Part shown: positions 6,926 to 12,085 of the stretch, piece after piece
Position numbering within the stretch: the stretch's first letter is position 1
Layout of the letters: each line of letters begins with the position of its first letter
Assembly (NCBI GenBank): GCA_031552655.1
Contig: JAVBML010000017.1
Location: 1-12,085 of the forward strand
Reading direction: 5' to 3'
Length of the DNA stretch: 12,085 nt
DNA from: CAZTPH01 sp031552655
GTDB lineage: Bacteria > Pseudomonadota > Gammaproteobacteria > UBA9339
Made by a program: the position numbers and the translations under genes
Notes under the pieces: model-generated
Told to the model about the DNA's origin: nothing
The model's input: the letters and a program-made list of their open reading frames with translations, nothing else
The model's database searches: none

Positions 6926-8944
6926 ATGAGGTGCAATGATTTTTTTAGGATTTCTCGCTTTGTTTATTTTAGCAGTGCCGCAATGTTTTTTAGCATTAGC
7001 AGTAATATACTAGCCATGGATGCGGTGGTTGATCGCCTTAGTTTACGTAGGGGAGCAGCAATTAAATCATTGGATAATCGTCGCCATCACTTTGAACCAG
7101 TGACCGTCGATGCTTCTAATATCTCCCATAATTTATTTGAAAAGCTGAGCCTGGATGGCGAAGAACTAATATTAAATAATGAATATACTAATACCATTGG
7201 GCCCGATGGCGTTGTGAATTTAAATGGTGATGGTAGTCTAGAACAGCCCATAAGGACCATCATTGTGGAAGTTGTGGGGCATAAGCCAACTAAACTTAGG
7301 GGAACGATCAAAGTAGTAGGAGAGCGGGCTAACCTTGTTCTAATTAATTCCCGGGGAATTAATTGTGACGGATGTAATTTTTCCAATGTTGCAAAGGTGG
7401 AATTGGGAACGGGGACCATTGATGCCATAGTTGATGGCAAAATAAAGTGGTTTAGCGAATCTTGCGAAGAGGTTAGGGTGGAAAAAGGTGGCATGGGCAA
7501 CCCCGATGGCGCCATTACCATTGATGCTAGAAAGATTAAAATTACCGGCGATATTAATGCCAGCGGTGATTTTATACTATTGTCTAGCAGTCCCCCAGCA
7601 AAGGCAGAGGGTGATGATAATGAGAACAAAGATGAAGGTACTAAAAGTCGTGGAGTAGCCATAGATATTAGTGGAGTTAAAATTGACGCTAATAAAATTA
7701 TACTGCGTACCCTCGGGCAAGGTAATATTAAAATTAGTGAAGGAGGGAACCTAGGGACCTTAATTGCTAGCAATGATGATTTGCTCATGGATGCTGCAGG
7801 TAATATTAACGTGGTGGCGTCAATGCAGTCCCAGGGAGATGTGTACATTGAGGGAAAAAACATAGTTCTAGCAAATAAAACCTCCGGTGCCAATGTTGTT
7901 GAGAGTGCCATTGTATCAAAGAAGGGATTGCAGATTAGTGGTAATAATATAGAGCTACAGGAGGGGGTTAAGATTAAAAATGAAGGTGGTAGCTTAAAAA
8001 TCAGGGGTAACAAAATTTGGGGAGCTGCCAAGGTGGAAGTTGCCGGTAACGCAGCTATCCTATCCCATGGCTCTATTAGGATTCATTCCATTTCTTCCCT
8101 GGGTGATATCTCCTTTGTGGCTAAGAATGATATTAGTGCGATCGGTAGTATTAGTAATAATGGCGGTACTATTAAAATCTATGGTGAAAAACTAGATCTA
8201 GGAGAGATTGCAGGTGCTAACAACGTGTATCTTCATGGTAAGGAAATTGCAGATGGTATTAAGCTGCACAATGTTGGTAATGTAGAGATTGTAGATATTG
8301 GTAAAAAAAGTGGCAAAAATGCCAAGGATTTTAAATTTGTAGCGCCGCTGCAAATTAATGGAGATTTTAAATTTACGGGCCAAAATTTAAATAATCATGG
8401 CCTAATTAGAGCCGATAATATCGCCTTAAATTTAAGAGGAAATTTTATTAATGGGAATAATGGAGAGATATTTGCCGATGGCAATTTCCAATGGAGTGGT
8501 AAGGAGTTTACTAATTACCATAGAATTAGTGTGAGTGATAAATTATTTCTTAGGGGTGATAGTTTTACCAATGATTTTGGCGGTGAAATTATTGCCGGCC
8601 CCATTGATGCCTATTTAATGGGTAAGATAAATAATGGCAGTGCTTTTATGCAAAGATCTAATTCTACCTTGGAATCTAGAAGGGGAGGTATAGAGCTATT
8701 TGTTCCTTCAGGAGGAGTCTATTTTGAAGGTAAAAAAGGCATTGACAATACCGGCGATGGTGCTTCCCATGGCCGCAGCTTAGTTAGCACTAAATTATTT
8801 AGTCACGATGGAGATATTCATATCTTTTCCGGTGGAGATGTGGTTTTTGATGGCGTACAAACCAAAGGAAAGCTTACCGTTGATGCCAAAGGAGAGATTG
8901 CTAGGAAGGATCTTAGTGTGCTAGAGAATTTTCCTGGATCATGA
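6926..8944 (+). CDS. Small TpsA-like exoprotein with haemagglutinin-type TPS domain and beta-helix repeats
   Basis: Probably a surface or secreted protein exported by two-partner secretion. I chose ATG 6926 (672 residues) because GGGAG lies 9 bases before it and a signal peptide follows at once: basic start, hydrophobic core at about residues 12-29, likely cleavage near NILA-MDA. A longer frame beginning at 6749 would run into fmt. The TPS domain spans about residues 60-220. It shows SHNLFEKL, LILNN, LRGTIKVVGERANLVLINS, and then RGINCDGCNFSN, which corresponds to the NPNGI-x-C-x-G-C-x-F-x-N signature of FHA-type proteins. Residues 226-240 form a charged loop. From about 245 to the end, short G-N/D-I-x-I/V-type units with phrases such as ISGVKIDANKIIL and LQISGNNIELQ suggest a beta-helix stalk. 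The end is a clean TGA followed directly by TAA. Most family members are well over 1000 residues, so this one is compact or shortened. No TpsB transporter lies in the window. Confidence 0.82.
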   Translation: MRCNDFFRISRFVYFSSAAMFFSISSNILAMDAVVDRLSLRRGAAIKSLDNRRHHFEPVTVDASNISHNLFEKLSLDGEELILNNEYTNTIGPDGVVNLNGDGSLEQPIRTIIVEVVGHKPTKLRGTIKVVGERANLVLINSRGINCDGCNFSNVAKVELGTGTIDAIVDGKIKWFSESCEEVRVEKGGMGNPDGAITIDARKIKITGDINASGDFILLSSSPPAKAEGDDNENKDEGTKSRGVAIDISGVKIDANKIILRTLGQGNIKISEGGNLGTLIASNDDLLMDAAGNINVVASMQSQGDVYIEGKNIVLANKTSGANVVESAIVSKKGLQISGNNIELQEGVKIKNEGGSLKIRGNKIWGAAKVEVAGNAAILSHGSIRIHSISSLGDISFVAKNDISAIGSISNNGGTIKIYGEKLDLGEIAGANNVYLHGKEIADGIKLHNVGNVEIVDIGKKSGKNAKDFKFVAPLQINGDFKFTGQNLNNHGLIRADNIALNLRGNFINGNNGEIFADGNFQWSGKEFTNYHRISVSDKLFLRGDSFTNDFGGEIIAGPIDAYLMGKINNGSAFMQRSNSTLESRRGGIELFVPSGGVYFEGKKGIDNTGDGASHGRSLVSTKLFSHDGDIHIFSGGDVVFDGVQTKGKLTVDAKGEIARKDLSVLENFPGS

Positions 8945-9067
8945 TAATTGAGAGAAATAGTTACTTTTCAGTTGACCGTGGGAATTTAGTTACTGCCCAT
9001 TGAAAATTAAAATTTAGAGAAAATATTTAGAATTTTTCAATATAATTAATTGTGGAAATTATTTGGG

Positions 9068-9099
9068 GGAGATTCTTTTAGAAACAGGAATCTCCTTTT
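9068..9099 (+). terminator. Possible intrinsic terminator downstream of the TPS gene
   Basis: GGAGATTC (9068-9075) pairs perfectly with GAATCTCC (9088-9095) around a 12-base loop, and TTTT follows. It is oriented for the rightward TPS gene, 123 bases after its stop. The U-tract is short, so efficiency is uncertain. The 272 bases from 8945 to 9216 otherwise hold only AT-rich sequence with weak inverted repeats, such as TTCAAT/ATTGAA at 9134-9147, and no gene I can support. Confidence 0.5.
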
Positions 9100-9216
9100 C
9101 CAAAAAATTACCAAGAAAAGCACATTCAGGCACTTCAATCCATTGAAATATAGGGAAATTTAAAGAACTAAATGTTTTTGTGGTATCCAAAAGGGCTATG
9201 GAGATACATTGGAATG

Positions 9217-9293
9217 TGGCGCGTCCGGAGGGACTCGAACCCCCGACACCCTGGTTCGAAGCCAGGTACTCTATCCAACTGAGCTACGGACGC
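9217..9293 (-). tRNA. tRNA-Arg (anticodon UCG)
   Basis: On the minus strand a 77-base cloverleaf folds fully. The acceptor GCGTCCG pairs with CGGACGC, followed by discriminator G and an encoded CCA (9219-9217). The D arm is GCTC...GAGT. The anticodon stem CCTGG/CCAGG has the loop CTTCGAA, so the anticodon is TCG and reads CGA. The T arm has the loop TTCGAGT. The D-arm region with GCTCAGTTGGATAGAGTA is the usual form for bacterial tRNA-Arg. Confidence 0.97.
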
Positions 9294-9303
9294 AAGCACT
9301 ATC

Positions 9304-9332
9304 ATTATGCAATAAAAATATGGTGTTAACAA
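9304..9332 (-). promoter_or_regulatory. Promoter of tRNA-Arg
   Basis: On the minus strand TTGTTA (9327-9332) and CATAAT (9304-9309) are 17 bases apart. The -10 box ends 10 bases before the first base of the mature tRNA, so the transcript would carry almost no 5' extension. Confidence 0.6.
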
Positions 9333-9345
9333 TAATTTTTTACCA

Positions 9346-9373
9346 TTGCTATTCCTTTCTTATAAAAGATAAT
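9346..9373 (+). promoter_or_regulatory. Candidate promoter of priA
   Basis: TTGCTA (9346-9351) and GATAAT (9368-9373) are 16 bases apart. Transcription would begin about 9380, only some 6 bases before the priA ATG at 9387. This agrees with the absence of any Shine-Dalgarno sequence there and suggests a nearly leaderless mRNA. The overlapping TATACT at 9373-9378 is an alternative -10. Confidence 0.35.
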
Positions 9374-9386
9374 ATACTGACGCTCT

Positions 9387-11402
9387 ATGCTAGAGAATCA
9401 GATTGGACAGATTATTTTGAAGATAGCGGTTCCTTCCCCTTTGGAATACTTACTTGATTATTTACCACCCGATGGTAGTAGTGGAGAAGGGTTAGTTGTG
9501 GGTATGAGAGTATCAGTTTCCTTTGGTAGAAGACAGGTGGTTGGAGTCATTTTTGCCATTGCGAATAGCACACATTTTGATCTAGCAAAGCTAAAAAAAA
9601 TTACCGCTGTGTTGGATGAGGAGCCTCTGTTATCGGCTAAGTTTTTAGAATTAATGTACTGGGTTAGCGATTACTATCATCACTCCCTCGGTGAGGTAGT
9701 GAGCAGTGTTTTACCGAAATTATTGCGCGACACCAAGCGAAAAAAGGATGAGAATTTTACTCTCACTGCCCCGGGAAAAATTAATGAAAGCCATCTTCGG
9801 CTCAATGGTGATCAATGTCATGCGATTGATATCATTAAAAATTGTCTGGGATATTTTCAAACGTTTCTACTTGATGGTGTTACGGGTAGTGGTAAGACGG
9901 AAGTATATCTTAGGGTAATAGAAGCGGCTGTTGTTGCTGGCAAGCAAGCGCTGCTTTTGGTACCGGAAATTAATCTTACGCCCCAGATGATTGCAAGATT
10001 TACGGAGCATTTTAGCACGGGTGTAGTTGTTTTTCACTCGCGCTTGACTCCACGGGAACGTTTAGCGTCATGGCAGTTGGCTCAGCGTGGTGCTGCACCC
10101 ATTATCATTGGTACCCGTTCCGCCATCTTTACTCCTCTGAAATCTCCGGGAATTATTGTGGTGGATGAGGAACATGATTTATCATTTAAGCAACAGACGG
10201 GGCTTAAGTACTCAGCTCGTGATTTAGCAGTGGCTAGGGGAAAATTGGAGAATATACCGGTGGTATTGGGTTCCGCTACTCCATCTTTGGAAAGTATTCA
10301 CAATGTGAAAAAAGGGCGCTATCAACTGCTATCCCTAGTTAAACGCATAGGTGCAGCAGTGCAACCTACATTTCACATAGTGGATATGAGAAGCCAAAAG
10401 CTAAAAAATGGTATTGCCTTGGGGTTGCTGGGAGAGATAAATAGGCACATTAATAATGGTGGCCAGGTACTGGTTTTTTTAAATCGCCGTGGCTTTGCTC
10501 CATTGTTAATCTGCCATCACTGTGGCTGGACGGCTAATTGTCGTTATTGTGATGCACGGCTTACTTTGCATCAAACAAAAAAACACCTAGGATGTCACCA
10601 CTGTGGCATGGCTATGAGTATACCTAGCCATTGTCCCCATTGTGGTGATGAAAAACTATTGGCTCTAGGTATTGGTACGGAACGTGTGGAGGAGATTTTG
10701 CGGGAACATTTTCCCACGACGCCGTTGGTAAGAATTGATCGCGATACTACGCGCTCAAAAAACTCTTTGGAAAATATTTTAGGTGATATTCACGATGATA
10801 AATATCAGATTTTAATTGGTACCCAGATGTTGGCCAAGGGCCATCATTTTCCTAAGGTTACCATGGTGGCGATATTAAACGTAGATCAGAGTTTAGGTAA
10901 TTGTGATTTTAGAGCTAGTGAACACTTGGCGCAATTGATTATGCAGGTTGCTGGAAGAGCGGGAAGGGCAGCTATGTCCGGTGAAGTTTACCTGCAAACC
11001 CATATGCCCGATCATCCGCTGCTGCTAAGTTTAATTAGGGATGGCTATGGAAAGTTTGTTACCAATTGTTTGGTGGAGAGGGAGCATGCTAACTTACCAC
11101 CCTATGCCCATTTGGCCTTAATTCAAGCGGAGGGTAAAAACCAAGGAGAGGTAGATACTTTTTTAAGTGTGGTCTGCGACAGAGCAAAAAAAATAATCCA
11201 CACTACCACTAAGATTTTTGGACCAGTGCCAAATTACATGGAAAGGAAAGGTGGGTATTTCCGTTTGCAATTGTTGCTACAGAACAATCGGCGCCATATT
11301 TTGCAACCGGATTTGGTTAAAATTCTAGATATCCTACGTAGCATAGGGAATAAATCACGTATTAAATGGTATTTGGATGTGGATCCACTGGAATTAGGTT
11401 GA
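9387..11402 (+). CDS. priA: Primosomal replication restart helicase PriA, shortened between DNA-binding and helicase domains
   Basis: PriA recognises stalled or repaired forks and reloads the replicative helicase. The N-terminal 3'-DNA-binding domain (about 1-110) shows KIAVPSPLEYLLDYLP and GMRVSVSFGRR. The helicase core has Walker A GVTGSGKT at 164-171, LVPEINLTPQ at 191-200, DEEH at 260-263, LGSATPS at 294-300, GTQMLAKGHHFP at 478-489 and QVAGRAGRA at 520-528. Inserted in the core is the zinc region with Cys376, 379, 385, 388, 403, 406, 416 and 419. At 671 residues it is about 60 shorter than E. coli PriA (about 730). The loss falls between LPKLLRD (110-115) and RLNGDQ (138-143), where the winged-helix domain normally lies. 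The ATG at 9387 gives the expected N-terminus but has no ribosome binding site. The gene diverges from tRNA-Arg. Confidence 0.98.
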   Translation: MLENQIGQIILKIAVPSPLEYLLDYLPPDGSSGEGLVVGMRVSVSFGRRQVVGVIFAIANSTHFDLAKLKKITAVLDEEPLLSAKFLELMYWVSDYYHHSLGEVVSSVLPKLLRDTKRKKDENFTLTAPGKINESHLRLNGDQCHAIDIIKNCLGYFQTFLLDGVTGSGKTEVYLRVIEAAVVAGKQALLLVPEINLTPQMIARFTEHFSTGVVVFHSRLTPRERLASWQLAQRGAAPIIIGTRSAIFTPLKSPGIIVVDEEHDLSFKQQTGLKYSARDLAVARGKLENIPVVLGSATPSLESIHNVKKGRYQLLSLVKRIGAAVQPTFHIVDMRSQKLKNGIALGLLGEINRHINNGGQVLVFLNRRGFAPLLICHHCGWTANCRYCDARLTLHQTKKHLGCHHCGMAMSIPSHCPHCGDEKLLALGIGTERVEEILREHFPTTPLVRIDRDTTRSKNSLENILGDIHDDKYQILIGTQMLAKGHHFPKVTMVAILNVDQSLGNCDFRASEHLAQLIMQVAGRAGRAAMSGEVYLQTHMPDHPLLLSLIRDGYGKFVTNCLVEREHANLPPYAHLALIQAEGKNQGEVDTFLSVVCDRAKKIIHTTTKIFGPVPNYMERKGGYFRLQLLLQNNRRHILQPDLVKILDILRSIGNKSRIKWYLDVDPLELG

Positions 11403-11433
11403 TAACCATGGGTTTAATCTTTATAAATATTTA

Positions 11434-11461
11434 TTGTGGATTTTAATTTTCCAGTTAAAAT
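11434..11461 (+). promoter_or_regulatory. Promoter of tRNA-Thr
   Basis: TTGTGG (11434-11439) and TAAAAT (11456-11461) are 16 bases apart, and the tRNA begins 14 bases after the -10 box. The -35 match is weak and the -10 good. The 72-base gap after priA holds little else besides an AT-rich palindrome at 11423-11434. Confidence 0.45.
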
Positions 11462-11474
11462 GGTTTTATCTTAA

Positions 11475-11550
11475 GCTGGCGTAGCTCAGTTGGTAGAGCA
11501 ACTGATTTGTAATCAGTAGGCCGCGGGTTCGAGTCCCATCGCCAGCTCCA
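11475..11550 (+). tRNA. tRNA-Thr (anticodon UGU)
   Basis: A complete 76-base cloverleaf. The acceptor GCTGGCG pairs with CGCCAGC, followed by discriminator T and an encoded CCA (11548-11550). The D arm is GCTC...GAGC. The anticodon stem ACTGA/TCAGT has the loop TTTGTAA, so the anticodon is TGT and reads ACA. The T arm has TTCGAGT. In many gammaproteobacteria tRNA-Thr(UGU) heads a Thr-Tyr-Gly-Thr-tuf cluster. Here no second tRNA follows within the remaining 535 bases. Confidence 0.97.
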
Positions 11551-11564
11551 ATAAAATAAATCAT

Positions 11565-11613
11565 ACTAAAAACATACCGATATACTCCTAGAATATTCTT
11601 AGTATATTTTAGT
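11565..11613 (+). terminator. Nested stem-loop just after tRNA-Thr, possible 3'-end signal
   Basis: ACTAAAA (11565-11571) can pair with TTTTAGT (11607-11613), and TATACT (11581-11586) with AGTATA (11601-11606), so the 3' arm is one continuous 13-base strand. The 5' arm carries a 9-base bulge. An AGAATATTCT palindrome occupies the apex. The AT-rich run TATATTTT in the 3' arm may aid transcript release, but the structure is weak. Confidence 0.35.
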
Positions 11614-11649
11614 GCGATTTTAATTAATGCTAGTTGGTATATCTACCGC

Positions 11650-11684
11650 CCAAGGAGAACAAAGAGAAGGCTAGTAGTTCTAGG
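11650..11684 (+). repeat. Imperfect direct repeat, copy A
   Basis: This 35-base unit begins CCAAGGAGAAC and has AGGCTAG in its middle. It matches copy B at 11959-11993 in 29 of 35 positions without gaps. The two copies flank a 274-base segment in which I find no supported gene. Confidence 0.6.
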
Positions 11685-11958
11685 GCAATTAACTTGGCGC
11701 GCTGGGACGAGTACGTTTAGGGGTCACAATGGCTTAAACGTTTCACGAGTTAGTGGCACTCCTGAGATTTGATGAAAAAACATTTGCAACAGACAACTAA
11801 TATCTGTTATCCTGCTATTTAAAAGATTCGAAGAGGCTTTGCTAATTGCATGTTGTAGATAAGTGAAACAACTCTTGACGAATACTTTCTGATGTTTAGA
11901 GAATCTATATCGTGAGCTATAAGTTTTGTAACTAGAAAGGTCCCTCAATCGCTGCTAG
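11685..11958. other. Segment between the direct repeats, no supported gene
   Basis: The 274-base core holds several small inverted repeats: ACGTTTAGG/CTTAAACGT (11713-11721 with 11733-11741, one G-T) and AACAGA/TCTGTT (11788-11793 with 11803-11808). A minus-strand frame of 74 codons (11948-11724) has a TTG start, no good ribosome binding site and no recognisable motif. It could be a decayed gene, a small structured RNA or the body of a small non-autonomous element. Confidence 0.35.
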
Positions 11959-11993
11959 CCAAGGAGAACGAAGTGTAGGCTAGAAGTCCGAGG
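11959..11993 (+). repeat. Imperfect direct repeat, copy B, partly in a hairpin
   Basis: Ungapped partner of copy A with six substitutions. Here CTAGCC (11955-11960) and GGCTAG (11978-11983) form a perfect 6-bp stem around a 17-base loop. In copy A the left arm is changed to CCGCC, so that stem is reduced. Confidence 0.6.
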
Positions 11994-12003
11994 TAGGTGA
12001 GGG

Positions 12004-12033
12004 TTTTTAGTAGAGCAAAGCGAGTGCTAAAAA
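12004..12033. repeat. 9-bp inverted repeat with GCAAAGC in the loop
   Basis: TTTTTAGTA (12004-12012) pairs with TGCTAAAAA (12025-12033) with one G-T pair. The 12-base loop GAGCAAAGCGAG itself contains GCAAAGC, which can form a tiny inner hairpin. No T-tract follows on the plus strand. Bacterial intergenic palindromic repeats often have a similar GAGC-AAGCGAG core. From 12034 to the window end I see nothing definable. Confidence 0.4.
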
Positions 12034-12085
12034 TCTATACTAAGCGTTAAGTCATAGTAGCGTATTCCAGCTGCGGGACGGCCGA

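Noticed and set aside
7087..8031. 314-codon minus-strand frame opposite the TPS gene
   Set aside because: It lies wholly antisense to a gene with a signal peptide and TPS domain. Its Pro/Leu/Ser-rich low-complexity product is what the Asn/Gly/Ile-rich beta-helix codons give on the other strand.
9209..9457. 82-codon plus-strand frame containing GGTRTPDTLVRSQVLYPTEL
   Set aside because: This is the antisense translation of the tRNA-Arg gene, a well-known false protein in databases, and its tail overlaps the priA start.
11724..11948. 74-codon minus-strand frame in the repeat-flanked core
   Set aside because: TTG start, no convincing ribosome binding site, no recognisable motif. I kept it only as a remark on the core segment.
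11551..12085. Integrated element using the 3' end of tRNA-Thr as attachment site
   Set aside because: No second copy of the tRNA 3' end and no integrase gene are visible in the window, so there is no support for an att site.
1..12085. CRISPR array, toxin-antitoxin pair or other defence system
   Set aside because: No regularly spaced repeats and no recognisable nuclease, toxin, antitoxin or Cas motif in any of the frames I read.

Overview
The window is a 12 kb stretch of an AT-rich bacterial chromosome. The housekeeping genes point to a proteobacterium, most likely a gammaproteobacterium. IleRS is the roughly 950-residue bacterial type with a C-terminal four-cysteine zinc site. Fmt is of ordinary length, and both tRNA genes encode their own CCA end. 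The low GC, loose gene packing, a secreted-type lipase-like gene and a filamentous-haemagglutinin-like exoprotein would suit a host-associated lineage. That lifestyle is an inference, and no genus can be named from this sequence.

Layout. Positions 1-42 (minus) hold the first 14 codons of an unidentified gene with its ribosome binding site and a likely -10 box. Positions 114-2783 (plus) hold a large LCAT-like serine hydrolase reading frame that has apparently lost its 5' end, including any secretion signal. A 16-bp hairpin lies in the gap between this gene and the convergent ileS. Positions 2908-6795 (minus) carry fmt followed by ileS, driven by a good promoter at 6839-6867. A 12-bp perfect palindrome covers the -10 box of that promoter. 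Diverging from fmt is a signal-peptide-bearing 672-aa protein (6926-8944) with a clear two-partner-secretion (TPS) domain and beta-helix-like repeats, followed by a possible terminator at 9068-9099. tRNA-Arg(UCG) lies on the minus strand (9217-9293) with its own promoter. priA (9387-11402, plus) diverges from it and lacks most of the region that forms the winged-helix domain in E. coli PriA. tRNA-Thr(UGU) follows at 11475-11550. The last 535 bases hold no gene I can support. They contain hairpins and a 35-base imperfect direct repeat flanking a 274-base core.

How the genes relate. fmt, ileS and the two tRNA genes serve translation (initiator tRNA formylation, isoleucine charging, CGA and ACA decoding), and priA restarts stalled replication forks. 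The lipase-like and TPS genes are accessory and probably concern surface or host interaction. They flank the fmt-ileS block, and one of them looks damaged. I do not see a complete new multi-gene system. The strongest leads are the shortened PriA, the beheaded hydrolase, the small TpsA-like protein without a visible TpsB, and the repeat-flanked segment downstream of tRNA-Thr.
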